From NCBI GenBank assembly GCA_030613835.1, contig JAUWLH010000026.1, positions 1 to 12,889 of the forward strand: 12,889 nt of DNA, read 5' to 3'. A program made the position numbers and the translations under genes. Positions 1-6,602 of the stretch are shown in pieces. The notes below the pieces were generated by a model. It had not been told where the DNA came from, searched no databases, and worked only from the letters and a program-made list of their open reading frames with translations. Positions within the stretch are counted from its first letter, which is position 1. Every line of letters starts with the position of its first letter. This stretch comes from Candidatus Bathyarchaeota archaeon. GTDB taxonomy: Archaea; Thermoproteota; Bathyarchaeia; TCS64.

Positions 1-92
1 CACGTTGAAGGACGTTACAGCTGTCACCCTGAGACCGTCGGAAGTGGGTGACCTTGAGCGCACGCGTACAAGATGGGTTTGGTGCTTGAGGA
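1..92. other. Window-edge segment, coding status unresolved
   Basis: This short stretch lies downstream of the aspartoacylase-family gene. One plus-strand frame is open from base 2 to a TGA at 101-103 and could be the last 33 codons of a convergent gene overlapping the neighbour's end. Two minus-strand frames are also open to the edge, one with a GTG at 61-63 that could begin a further same-strand gene. Nothing in the translations is recognisable, so I make no call. Confidence 0.3.
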
Positions 93-1142
93 CTAGTTCC
101 TGATTCTCTCAATCAGTCTGGGCACAGAGATTAACGCGTCCCCCTGGTGGGCCACCGGGTTCTCCCTTATCGTAAAGATGTAACCCGTCTGAGGGGCCTT
201 TAACACCTGGAGGGACTCAAAGGTCCGAGGACTGTAGATGAAGCCCAACCTATCCCCCTCCTCCACGGTGTCACCCATCTTTACCTCCGGGATGAATATC
301 CCTCCCCTGTCGGCGTACGCGTAGAACTTTTTCATCTCGGCCAGCCACTCCAGCTTGACCTGGGTCTCGGGTATCACCATGTCTCCCTCGATTATACCTA
401 GGTTCAACATGATGTTCCTGACCCCGTTATAGGCGACCATCACGGCCTCCTCGTCAAATTGACCGAACCCCCCCAGCTCGGGCACTATGGCGGGGATGCC
501 GTTGTCCACACAACTTGCCCGTAGGGTCTTCCTCCCCCCGTAAGCCTCCGCCTCGACGTACAGTATTGGTGCCCCGAACAGGTGAGCCATCTCCTCTGAC
601 CTCAACGCCGTCTCACTGGGCGCCAACTCGGACACTCCGTCGGCCTCGTAGAAGACCCATACCGGGGCGTTCCTGCCTGCGGTGTGCAGGTCCACCACCT
701 CGTCGGCATGGCTGACAAGCTCGGTCCAGATGAGGTGAGCCATCCTCTCTGTCAGTGAGCCCCGGGGGTCACCGGGCCAGACCCTGTTCATGCCGCCTAG
801 CTTTGGGTCGAAAATGGTCGCTCTGGTCCTCTCCCTGAACGCCAGGGGATTTGGCAGGCAGTATATCAATGTCCCGTCCATCAGCTCGGGCTCAAGACCT
901 GTGATGAGCCTCCTGAGGGCCTCTAGCCCCATGACCTCGTTCCCGTGTTGCGCGACCTGAACGTAAAGAGTCTTTCCATTCTCCTTGCCGTGGAGTACCA
1001 TGAACGGTATCTCCATGGCCTGTCCATCAGCGAAGAACTCTGGAATAGTGAGCACCCCGTTCTTTTTCTCGCCCGGATTAACCGTTAAACCCGCCACTAC
1101 AATTGGATCATTCAATATTATCAGATAGAAATCTACGATCAA
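93..1142 (-). CDS. Succinylglutamate desuccinylase/aspartoacylase-family zinc carboxypeptidase-like hydrolase
   Basis: The product (349 residues from the TTG at 1142) belongs to the AstE/AspA family, M14-like zinc hydrolases that deacylate N-acyl amino acids or related amides. The metal site is complete: HGNE (His66, Glu69) and DLHTAG (His153). Substrate-side motifs include NPLAFRERTR (about 98-107) and MNRVWPGDP (118-126), and the likely catalytic Glu222 lies in PELGGFG. Residues about 283-345 form a small beta-rich, biotinyl/lipoyl-like C-terminal domain, common in this family. The substrate cannot be told. The start is uncertain: no ATG is near, and TTG at codon 10 or GTG at codon 16 are alternatives. 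The gene begins 15 bases after the cysteine-cluster gene, and a CTATATAG box sits across that gene's stop, so it may be operonic or have its own promoter. Confidence 0.88.
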   Translation of the reverse strand: MIVDFYLIILNDPIVVAGLTVNPGEKKNGVLTIPEFFADGQAMEIPFMVLHGKENGKTLYVQVAQHGNEVMGLEALRRLITGLEPELMDGTLIYCLPNPLAFRERTRATIFDPKLGGMNRVWPGDPRGSLTERMAHLIWTELVSHADEVVDLHTAGRNAPVWVFYEADGVSELAPSETALRSEEMAHLFGAPILYVEAEAYGGRKTLRASCVDNGIPAIVPELGGFGQFDEEAVMVAYNGVRNIMLNLGIIEGDMVIPETQVKLEWLAEMKKFYAYADRGGIFIPEVKMGDTVEEGDRLGFIYSPRTFESLQVLKAPQTGYIFTIRENPVAHQGDALISVPRLIERIRN

Positions 1143-1157
1143 CTGGCTTAACGCTTG

Positions 1158-1661
1158 CTATATAGGGCGCCAGTGGATGCTCTTGCTTGTGGTATATTTC
1201 TGCTTGACGGGCAGGCCCATCCCGATCCTCACGATCTCTGGTACTATCTGCTTCGCGAACCTCTCGGTGGGCTTGCCCAGCGTAATCCCCTTGCAGTTTG
1301 GGTCCATGTACAAGTAATATGTCTTATCATCGATCTGGACTTTTGCGTTGTCTCCCCTCTTGTAGATGGGTTTGTTGTGCATCCTGAAAGGGAAGAGCCT
1401 GCAAGCCGTGGGCTTGGTTCCCTGCAATGTGCATATCCACCTCCCCATCAGTGGTCTCTGGAACGTGCATCTGCCATTGCTCTGGTTACGGAGGTAGACC
1501 TTCCCCAGGCCGTACTGCAGGACGCTCTCGCCATACTGGTTTGTGATCCTGACCATCTCGTCCATCTTCAGCGGCACCCTGTACCCTATGCAGCAGTTAC
1601 CGCAGGCCTTACATGACCAGTTGGAAACCTCACCCCAGGGGACAAGCGAGCTGTTCTTCAT
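1158..1661 (-). CDS. YkgJ-family cysteine-cluster protein (putative Fe-S or zinc binding)
   Basis: This 167-residue protein has the signature of the YkgJ/CxxCxxCC family (PF03692), often called Fe-S cluster oxidoreductase without biochemical proof. Residues Cys17, Cys20, Cys23 and Cys24 form the N-terminal CxxCxxCC. Further cysteines at 65, 77, 87 and 123 complete the usual second set, with Cys87 in the typical KPTACRLFPF context. The role is unknown beyond metal binding; the protein looks cytosolic, with no membrane segment. The ATG at 1661 is preceded by a TATA-like TATTTAG (1691-1697, minus strand) centred 33 bases upstream, giving a very short leader. It lies between the small membrane protein and the aspartoacylase-family gene on the same strand. 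Confidence 0.9.
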   Translation of the reverse strand: MKNSSLVPWGEVSNWSCKACGNCCIGYRVPLKMDEMVRITNQYGESVLQYGLGKVYLRNQSNGRCTFQRPLMGRWICTLQGTKPTACRLFPFRMHNKPIYKRGDNAKVQIDDKTYYLYMDPNCKGITLGKPTERFAKQIVPEIVRIGMGLPVKQKYTTSKSIHWRPI

Positions 1662-1713
1662 GATGGTCTACTGCCTTAATGTTCCGGAACCTAAATACCT
1701 AACGAAAGGGTTA

Positions 1714-1869
1714 TCACCGCTTCTTCTTGTCGGCTTCCTCCATCTCGTAGAGGAGCCCGTTGATGTTGTAGTGTTGCCTGATGAGGTTCTGGGTGAAACG
1801 ACCGAACCAGTAAAAGACGCCTAGACTGAATATGATGATCACAACACTGAGAATGTCAATCATGTGCAT
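1714..1869 (-). CDS. Small single-pass membrane protein, 51 residues
   Basis: Reading the minus strand from the ATG at 1869 to the TGA at 1714-1716 gives a 51-residue protein. It has one hydrophobic helix near the N-terminus (about residues 4-21, ILSVVIIIFSLGVFYWF) and a charged, cytosol-like tail ending EEADKKKR. A strong Shine-Dalgarno site, GAGGTGAT, lies six bases before the ATG, the best in the window. It falls in the 252-base space between the acetyltransferase and the cysteine-cluster gene, which is otherwise empty. An ATTATAAT box (1901-1908) is slightly too close to the SD for a separate message, so cotranscription with the acetyltransferase is more likely. I do not recognise a family. 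Longer plus-strand ORFs across this stretch look like shadows. Confidence 0.72.
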   Translation of the reverse strand: MHMIDILSVVIIIFSLGVFYWFGRFTQNLIRQHYNINGLLYEMEEADKKKR

Positions 1870-1875
1870 TTGACG

Positions 1876-1883
1876 ATCACCTC
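1876..1883 (-). promoter_or_regulatory. Strong Shine-Dalgarno site of the 51-residue membrane protein
   Basis: GAGGTGAT on the minus strand, six bases before the ATG at 1869. It decides this start and supports the small gene, because most other genes here lack such a site and appear leaderless. Confidence 0.75.
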
Positions 1884-1913
1884 TGGTTGAGGAGTTATGG
1901 ATTATAATGTTTG

Positions 1914-2405
1914 CTAAAACTTGTCAAGGGGCGCCGCCATGAGCCATGCGTCCTCTCCGTCAAGGTAGTAACCGTAGTTTCGCTTCACCTTGGTGAAGCC
2001 CAGCTTGGCGTACAGGTTCACTGCTGCCTCGTTGCCGACCCTTACCTCAAGGTAGCCCTCGCCGCAATCGTAGACCCTACGCCCACGTCCCATCCCCTCC
2101 TCGACGAGTGCTTTTCCCATGCCCCTTCGCCTGTATCTCTCTATTACAGCGACGGAGACCACGTGGCAGAGCCTCGCAGGGGACAGTTTGCCCCGCTTTG
2201 ACCAGCCTTTCTCTATACGGCACATGATGTAGCCCTGTATCTTGCCGTCCATCTCGGCCACGACGAAGGTATCTGGGAACCTGGTGTACAGGTCCTTGTA
2301 AAAGAAGCTGCTGTAATTCTCAGGAAGGCACTTTGTGTTGATGTACATGACGCGTTCCAGGTCGCTTACCGTGAAGGTCCTGAGGGTAAATCCTTGATCG
2401 CCCAT
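1914..2405 (-). CDS. rimI: Archaeal Nat/Ard1-type N-terminal acetyltransferase (RimI-like GNAT)
   Basis: This 163-residue GNAT enzyme transfers acetyl from acetyl-CoA to protein N-termini. It follows the archaeal Ard1/Nat pattern closely: LPENY near residue 27, HVVSVAV (81-87), the acetyl-CoA loop YRRRGMGKAL (91-100), YLEVRVGN (118-125), LYAKLGF (131-137) and the terminal GYYLDGEDAWLMA (145-157). By comparison with the Sulfolobus enzyme as I remember it, His81 and Glu120 correspond to its catalytically important His88 and Glu127. The length is normal for the family. The ATG at 2405 is preceded by TTTAAA (2436-2441), about 33 bases upstream, so the message is nearly leaderless. It heads the minus-strand run and is divergent from the site-2 protease. 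The family is broad-specificity in archaea, so the substrate is any of several protein N-termini. Confidence 0.93.
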   Translation of the reverse strand: MGDQGFTLRTFTVSDLERVMYINTKCLPENYSSFFYKDLYTRFPDTFVVAEMDGKIQGYIMCRIEKGWSKRGKLSPARLCHVVSVAVIERYRRRGMGKALVEEGMGRGRRVYDCGEGYLEVRVGNEAAVNLYAKLGFTKVKRNYGYYLDGEDAWLMAAPLDKF

Positions 2406-2435
2406 GTGATTCCATTGATTCTGCTACCACTTAGA

Positions 2436-2441
2436 TTTAAA
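2436..2441 (-). promoter_or_regulatory. TATA box of the acetyltransferase gene
   Basis: TTTAAA centred about 33 bases before the ATG at 2405. The expected start of transcription is six or seven bases before the gene. It pairs with a second TTTAAA 30 bases away that serves the divergent protease gene. Confidence 0.55.
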
Positions 2442-2465
2442 GAAATCGCATACCCACTGGGGAGG

Positions 2466-2471
2466 TTTAAA
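2466..2471 (+). promoter_or_regulatory. TATA box of the site-2 protease gene, leaderless
   Basis: TTTAAA in the context GGAGGTTTAAACG, centred 27-28 bases before the ATG at 2496. This is the classic distance for a leaderless archaeal message and is the main reason for choosing that start over upstream in-frame codons. Confidence 0.6.
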
Positions 2472-2495
2472 CGTATCCAAAACAAATGTGTCTTG

Positions 2496-3626
2496 ATGGC
2501 GGATAAAACCCTAGAACCAAAGGTAATGGACCCAATTTACATCAAGGCCGTCCAGAGCCACTTCGAACTAGTCAAGGCTTACTGGGAGCGGACGACGCCC
2601 ACGTTTATAGTGAAACCCCGGGGCAAGGGGTACAGGCAGCATCTGATGAAGCCAGCGTTCAAGGCCCTTGCCGACGAGCTGCGCGAGCACGGGTACCTGC
2701 CCCGTATCAGATGGATTATTGACAACTACCACCTCTCCATTCTGGAAAGGAAGGCTGGGGGTGAGGAAAGCTACATCAGGAACAAGCTCCTGTTCGCCGC
2801 AACGGTACTTACCGTCATGTTCGACGGCTATCTCCGCAGCAACAACCCCGTTCTAACCCGGGAACTGATGGGTGGTGTACCTCCCATTGTAAACGCCCTA
2901 GTCTTTACCTTCGGCCTCCTCATCATCTTCGGGGTCCACGAGTACGGTCACAGGTACATGGCGATCAAGAGGGGCATAGACACCAGCCAACCCTATTTCA
3001 TTCCAGCCCCGCCAGGTATGGGCGGGACCCTGGGCGCCGTTCTCTCCCAGAGGGAGCCCCCAGTAAACAGGGACGCGTTGTATGATCTTGGCCTCAGTGG
3101 GCCCATCTCCGGGTTCGTGATGACGGCATTGGTAGGAATCCTCGGGATAAGCTTAAGCTTCGTGGTCTCAAACGCACAGGCCACGCGGTGGATGATAGAG
3201 TACCCCAGTATCAGGTTCCAGATCATGCCCATGCCACTCCTTCTTGAGATGATAGCCACCGTTATCAAGCCCACCACGGAGGCTCAGGTGCTCATCATGC
3301 ACCCCGTGGCCTTCGCGGCTTGGGTGGGGTGCGTAGTCACGTTCATCAACCTCATTCCCTCCTGGCAGCTGGACGGAGGCCACATCATCCGGGCCTTCCT
3401 TGGCAGGGAGTCACATAAGATAATCTCTGTGGCAGGAGTCATACTGCTGGTTGTTTCCGGGTACATGTTCATGGGTGTAGTCGTCGCGTTCTTCATGATG
3501 AAGTCTGGCGCGGAATCAATTGAGCCACTTGATGACCTCTCGCCGCTGAGCCCTTCGAGGCGACTGGGCCTCATCGTCTACGTGACAGTGATGCTGTTGA
3601 GCCTTGTGGCGCTGTTACCCATATGA
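2496..3626 (+). CDS. Site-2 protease family (M50) intramembrane zinc metalloprotease
   Basis: Starting at the ATG at 2496 gives 376 residues. The zinc motif HEYGH is at 148-152 inside a membrane helix, and the third-ligand motif QLDGGH (Asp293) follows NLIPSW. The segment YFIPAPPGMGGTLGA (about 167-181) matches the archaeal and plastid-like branch of site-2 proteases. About six hydrophobic segments are visible, near 98-112, 129-147, 202-224, 266-288, 308-332 and 356-376. The first 95 residues are a soluble, charged domain I do not recognise. These enzymes cut membrane proteins within the bilayer, often to release regulators; the target is unknown. The frame is open upstream to 2394, but the TATA box at 2466-2471 places transcription start at about 2496, and the extension would overlap the acetyltransferase start. 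Confidence 0.93.
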   Translation: MADKTLEPKVMDPIYIKAVQSHFELVKAYWERTTPTFIVKPRGKGYRQHLMKPAFKALADELREHGYLPRIRWIIDNYHLSILERKAGGEESYIRNKLLFAATVLTVMFDGYLRSNNPVLTRELMGGVPPIVNALVFTFGLLIIFGVHEYGHRYMAIKRGIDTSQPYFIPAPPGMGGTLGAVLSQREPPVNRDALYDLGLSGPISGFVMTALVGILGISLSFVVSNAQATRWMIEYPSIRFQIMPMPLLLEMIATVIKPTTEAQVLIMHPVAFAAWVGCVVTFINLIPSWQLDGGHIIRAFLGRESHKIISVAGVILLVVSGYMFMGVVVAFFMMKSGAESIEPLDDLSPLSPSRRLGLIVYVTVMLLSLVALLPI

Positions 3627-3679
3627 ATTAGGTAAGCTAAGGTAAAACTGGATATGATAGCAAGAACTATGTTCAGCAT
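3578..3679 (-). CDS. Possible 33-residue membrane peptide overlapping the protease 3' end
   Basis: A minus-strand ORF from the ATG at 3679 to the TAG at 3578 encodes one hydrophobic stretch (MLNIVLAIISSFTLAYLI) and a short polar tail. GGAG lies six bases before the ATG, a good Shine-Dalgarno site. The last 49 bases run antisense to the protease gene. No good TATA box is at the expected distance. It may be a chance ORF; only conservation would decide. Confidence 0.25.
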   Translation of the reverse strand: MLNIVLAIISSFTLAYLIHMGNSATRLNSITVT

Positions 3680-3774
3680 TATCATCTCCATTCAATGTCC
3701 CCGGGTTGGGTTCATGAACATGAACAAAGGATAAAATGAAGATTTACTGGTGTGTTATCGAGTGAAAATATAGA
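3627..3774. other. Convergent intergenic region after the protease gene
   Basis: It separates the site-2 protease and LarA-family gene ends. It holds the start of the possible 33-residue minus-strand peptide and a small palindrome, GTTCATGAAC (3710-3719), followed by a second ATGAAC copy. No clear hairpin terminator is seen. Confidence 0.4.
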
Positions 3775-4995
3775 TCAGACCAGTAGAGTGGTCAGGCCGT
3801 TAGGTATCACCACGGTCCTTCGTCCCCGCCTCGTCTGAACAGCCCGGGCATACGCCTCATTTGCGGTCCTCGCCGGCTCGATGCCCAGCGATTCCACAAG
3901 GTACCCGGGCAGAGCTGAAACAAGGATCACTCTGTGGTTCTTGAGGACATTCTTGATCTCTCTCAACGCCTCAGCGCCGTACATGTACCTCCTCTTAAAC
4001 TCGGATGCCTCGGATACCTGGGACAGCTGGTTGTAAGCGTCAGCGCCCAGCCCCGAGCCGCACTCCGCGAGTAATATTAAGGTCCCATTTTTCTTAGCGG
4101 CTTGAGCGGCATTCAACAGCGCCAGGCTCGCCGAGTACAGACTTTGGTCGAACGGTGATCCCCCCGCGCTTATCACAACTATGTCGGCATTGCCCTCATG
4201 ATGGGCCTCGTAATGGTTCGACAGGTTGTTGATGGCTCTGCCCCATGTCTCCTCGATTCCCCCGGCGTGGGCGGCAAGTATCCGTCCCATGTGGTTCGTG
4301 ACGAAGTTGATGGCAAAATCGATACCTGCCATATTGACTGCCTCAAGGGCGTCCTCCTTGATGGGGTTCAGTTCGATTACCCCCGGCGTGATGTTTCCAT
4401 CGATATAGAGCTTCCTGTTCCCCTTGATTGTTTCAAGGGATGAGATCCCTGGGACTACGGCGTTGTGAGCGCCGCTGAAACCCATGTACTGGTCCAGTCG
4501 TGTCTCGCCAACGGCTATCTTCAATGTCGCGCTGTGATAGGTGCCATTGATCTGTACGGGCGTGCCCCTGTTGGTGGAGCCCAAGTCCACGATATTTGAG
4601 GAGCCCCTGTTGTGCTCCACTATGCGGATGTTGTTCAGTTCAGAGGAATTCTTTATGACATTGATTACCGGTGAGCTGTTCCTCGCGTGGTCACCGTTAC
4701 CAATAATGATGGTGATCCTGTCCCTGGGTATGATAAGCTCGACAAGTGACTTGACCAGCTCCCTAAGTGTCTGAACGACCGCGTTGGGGCTTGAATAGTT
4801 CTCCACGGCTATCGCGACCGTCGTCTCGTGGCCCAGCAACGCCTCCAGTTTGCTCCCAGTGATTGCGTCGGCGATAATCTCCGACGGTGATTTCTCGGGC
4901 TCAACCCTCGCCTGCTCGGCTATTCCAAGGAGAAAATCCATCTCAACTGATACGTAAATCTCGGTCTTACCGTAGGGCAGCCAGCAATCAACCAT
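3775..4995 (-). CDS. LarA-family (DUF2088) lactate racemase homologue with altered cofactor site
   Basis: The 406-residue product has the LarA fold throughout: LPYGKTEI at the start, GNGDH (99-103), LGSTNRGTPV (138-147), MGFSG...VVPG (171-183), GGSPFDQSLY (278-287) and a C-terminal PNGLTTLLV. LarA of Lactobacillus plantarum is a racemase with a nickel-pincer nucleotide bound to Lys184. By alignment from memory, that lysine is Asn178 here, His174 is Asp168, His200 is Arg194, Arg75 is Ser68 and Lys298 is Leu291; only His108 (His103) and Tyr294 (Tyr287) remain. The protein is therefore unlikely to be a classical nickel-pincer racemase; its reaction is unknown. No larB, larC or larE is in the window. 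A GTAAAAG box (5019-5025) centred 27 bases before the ATG suggests a leaderless message. It is convergent with the protease gene. Confidence 0.85.
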   Translation of the reverse strand: MVDCWLPYGKTEIYVSVEMDFLLGIAEQARVEPEKSPSEIIADAITGSKLEALLGHETTVAIAVENYSSPNAVVQTLRELVKSLVELIIPRDRITIIIGNGDHARNSSPVINVIKNSSELNNIRIVEHNRGSSNIVDLGSTNRGTPVQINGTYHSATLKIAVGETRLDQYMGFSGAHNAVVPGISSLETIKGNRKLYIDGNITPGVIELNPIKEDALEAVNMAGIDFAINFVTNHMGRILAAHAGGIEETWGRAINNLSNHYEAHHEGNADIVVISAGGSPFDQSLYSASLALLNAAQAAKKNGTLILLAECGSGLGADAYNQLSQVSEASEFKRRYMYGAEALREIKNVLKNHRVILVSALPGYLVESLGIEPARTANEAYARAVQTRRGRRTVVIPNGLTTLLV

Positions 4996-5018
4996 AATAT
5001 ATATGATGCATCTGTGGT

Positions 5019-5025
5019 CTTTTAC
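5019..5025 (-). promoter_or_regulatory. TATA-like box of the LarA-family gene
   Basis: GTAAAAG on the minus strand, centred 27 bases before the ATG at 4995, the distance expected for a leaderless archaeal transcript. A more TATA-like ATATATAT lies directly against the ATG but is too close to drive this start. Confidence 0.4.
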
Positions 5026-5075
5026 CTTTCGGGGGAGCCTACGGGGATTTTATCCCATGTTGGTCAAGTATACCA

Positions 5076-5082
5076 TTAAAAA
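5076..5082 (+). promoter_or_regulatory. TATA-like box of the COG1751 gene
   Basis: TTAAAAA centred 34 bases before the ATG at 5113. Transcription would begin near 5105, after the in-frame TTG at 5095, so it supports the ATG as the start. Confidence 0.5.
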
Positions 5083-5112
5083 CGATGCTCACCGTTGGAT
5101 AAGGGTGGTAAA

Positions 5113-5688
5113 ATGACCGAGCGAAAGGTATCGTATTTCCCAGAGATAAACGAGAAGAACACTGAGCTCACACTCAAAGCCGTCAAGAAGAGGGCAGAGG
5201 AGGCAGGAATCAAGAACATTGTCATCTCATCGACAAGGGGCGGCACCGCCCTGAAGGCGCTTGAGTACTTCAAGGGCTACAACGTGGTGGTTGTCACTCA
5301 CGTGGCCGGCTTCAAGGAGCCGGGCAAGATTGAGATGGACGACGAGACGGTGCAAAAGATCAGGGAGATGGGAGGAAAGGTGCTGACCACAGTTCACACC
5401 TTCGGAGGAGTTGCGTCAGCCATCAACAAGAAGTTCAGCACTCTTGAGAGCCCTATGCTGATCGCCAACGTTCTCAGGATGTTCGGCCAGGGCATGAAGG
5501 TCACCGTTGAGATCGTGTACATGGCAGCGGACGCGGGTCTTCTTCCAATGGACGAGGAGGTCATCTCCATCGCTGGCACAGGAAAGGGCTGCGACACCGC
5601 TATCCTGGTGAAGCCCGCCCACAGCAGCAACCTTTTCGATCTCTACGTCAAGGAGATTATCGCGAAGCCCACGGTTAGGACATACTAA
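5113..5688 (+). CDS. COG1751 protein, pyruvate kinase alpha/beta (C-terminal) domain-like
   Basis: This 191-residue protein matches the COG1751 family, which resembles the C-terminal allosteric domain of pyruvate kinase but stands alone without the catalytic barrel. Recognisable segments are an N-terminal Asn/Thr-rich helix start (EKNTELTLKAVKKRAEE), KNIVISSTRGGTALKALEYF (about 34-53), VVVVTHVAGFKEPG (57-70), NVLRMFGQGMKVTVEI (118-133) and the C-terminal GTGKGCDTAILVKPAHSSN. The function is unknown; a nucleotide- or phosphometabolite-binding role is an inference from the fold. The ATG at 5113 is preferred over the TTG at 5095 because of the TATA spacing and a GGGTGGT site just before it. The gene is monocistronic, ended by a hairpin terminator, 146 bases before the oxidoreductase operon. 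Confidence 0.88.
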   Translation: MTERKVSYFPEINEKNTELTLKAVKKRAEEAGIKNIVISSTRGGTALKALEYFKGYNVVVVTHVAGFKEPGKIEMDDETVQKIREMGGKVLTTVHTFGGVASAINKKFSTLESPMLIANVLRMFGQGMKVTVEIVYMAADAGLLPMDEEVISIAGTGKGCDTAILVKPAHSSNLFDLYVKEIIAKPTVRTY

Positions 5689-5702
5689 CCACCTTTTTTA
5701 GG

Positions 5703-5727
5703 AAAAGATAGAGAACCTATCTTTTTT
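5703..5727 (+). terminator. Hairpin plus T-tract terminator after the COG1751 gene
   Basis: A perfect 9-base-pair stem, AAAAGATAG / CTATCTTTT (5703-5711 with 5717-5725), has a five-base loop AGAAC and runs into T residues to 5727. A second T6 tract (5694-5699) sits between the stop codon and the stem. This is an unusually bacterial-looking terminator for an archaeon, although T-tracts alone suffice there. Confidence 0.7.
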
Positions 5728-5786
5728 GCTCTACAGATTGTTTGTCCACATGAGCAGAATACATGAAGGAAACTTTGCATGTGCCA

Positions 5787-5797
5787 TTTTTTATGTA
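5787..5797 (+). promoter_or_regulatory. TATA-like box of the oxidoreductase operon
   Basis: TTTTTTATGTA lies about 40 bases before the TTG at 5835. Transcription from about 5820 would leave a leader of roughly 15 bases that holds a GGTTGAT ribosome-binding-like site. The remaining bases between 5728 and 5834 show nothing else convincing. Confidence 0.4.
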
Positions 5798-5834
5798 TCT
5801 TCCACCTACGGTTACCCTGTCTGGTTGATAAACT

Positions 5835-6389
5835 TTGAACGAGATTAGATTCCACGGAATGGGTGGACAGGGAGCGGTAATGGGCGCGTTGATGCTATCC
5901 GAGGCGGCCTTCGCCGAGGGTAAGTATGCCCAAAAGATCCCCGTCTACGGGGGCATGCGTCGTGGAGGGGACGTGACCGTCTTCCTCAGGCTCGATGACA
6001 AGCCCATCAGGAGAACCAGCGGCATCTATGAGCCCGATGCCCTGATTATTTTAGATCCCACGCTCACCAAGCACGACAAGGTGACACGTGGTCTCAAGGA
6101 GGGCGGGACAGTCATCCTTAATGACACCATCAAGCCCAGCGAGCTGGACATTGGAATACCCTTGGGAATAGTTGCGACCCTAGATGCCACATCTATCAGT
6201 ACGGAGATATTCGGTATAAGGGCAATCCCAATAGTAAACACGATCTTAATGGGGGCCATCGCCAAGGCAACAGATTGGGTCAAGCTTGAGAACCTTTTCG
6301 GGCCCATCATGCACACGTTCCCAGGAAGGATCGGAGAGCTCAACGTCGAGGCGTGCAAGAAGGGCTACGCGGCAGCGGAGGTTGCCTAA
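5835..6389 (+). CDS. porG: 2-oxoacid:ferredoxin oxidoreductase, gamma subunit
   Basis: The 184-residue product is the gamma subunit of a pyruvate/2-ketoisovalerate-type ferredoxin oxidoreductase (COG1014). It contributes to coenzyme A binding and holds the heterotetramer together. The N-terminal IRFHGMGGQGAV (4-15), KIPVYGGMRRGGDV (34-47) and PDALIILDPTL (67-77) are the family signatures, and the length is normal. The start is TTG at 5835, which aligns with the usual N-terminus; no ATG fits. The stop is followed with no gap by the TTG of the delta subunit, so translation is likely coupled. The substrate, pyruvate or a branched-chain 2-oxoacid, cannot be settled from sequence; the symbol follows the pyruvate-type gene order. 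Confidence 0.92.
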   Translation: MNEIRFHGMGGQGAVMGALMLSEAAFAEGKYAQKIPVYGGMRRGGDVTVFLRLDDKPIRRTSGIYEPDALIILDPTLTKHDKVTRGLKEGGTVILNDTIKPSELDIGIPLGIVATLDATSISTEIFGIRAIPIVNTILMGAIAKATDWVKLENLFGPIMHTFPGRIGELNVEACKKGYAAAEVA

Positions 6390-6602
6390 TTGGCACAAGT
6401 AGTACGTTCATTCGCCCCAAAAGTGGACCAGGAGAAGTGCATCGCATGTGGCATATGTGTGACATACTGTCCCGAGAGCACGGTCTTGTTAACGGAGGAG
6501 AAGAAAATTATATTTGATTACAGGTATTGCAAGGGCTGCGGGGTCTGCGCCAACGAGTGCCCGGTTAATGCCATTGCGATGGTTAAAGAGGGATCACAAT
6601 GA
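6390..6602 (+). CDS. porD: 2-oxoacid:ferredoxin oxidoreductase, delta (2x[4Fe-4S] ferredoxin) subunit
   Basis: This 70-residue ferredoxin-like subunit (COG1144) passes electrons from the catalytic subunits to soluble ferredoxin. Two complete CxxCxxCxxxCP motifs bind two [4Fe-4S] clusters: Cys17, 20, 23, 27 and Cys47, 50, 53, 57. It is slightly shorter than many archaeal delta subunits, lacking much N-terminal extension. The start is TTG at 6390, abutting the gamma stop; GGAGGTTGCC just before it can serve as the ribosome-binding site. Its stop overlaps the alpha start in ATGA at 6599-6602. Confidence 0.94.
   Translation: MAQVVRSFAPKVDQEKCIACGICVTYCPESTVLLTEEKKIIFDYRYCKGCGVCANECPVNAIAMVKEGSQ

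Noticed and set aside
1155..1616. Long plus-strand ORF opposite the cysteine-cluster gene
   Set aside because: The minus frame has the complete CxxCxxCC family signature; the plus ORF is a shadow.
2394..2495. In-frame N-terminal extension of the site-2 protease to an ATG at 2394
   Set aside because: It would overlap the start of the divergent acetyltransferase and cross both promoters; the TTTAAA at 2466-2471 places the message start at 2496.
3654..3734. 26-codon plus-strand ORF after the protease gene
   Set aside because: Too short, no promoter or good ribosome-binding site, no distinctive composition.
5095..5112. TTG start for the COG1751 protein
   Set aside because: It is only about 16 bases from the TATA-like box, too close for transcription; the ATG at 5113 fits spacing and family N-terminus.
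5750..5848. 32-codon ORF running into the gamma-subunit start
   Set aside because: It contains the operon's promoter box, has no ribosome-binding site and overlaps a certain gene start.
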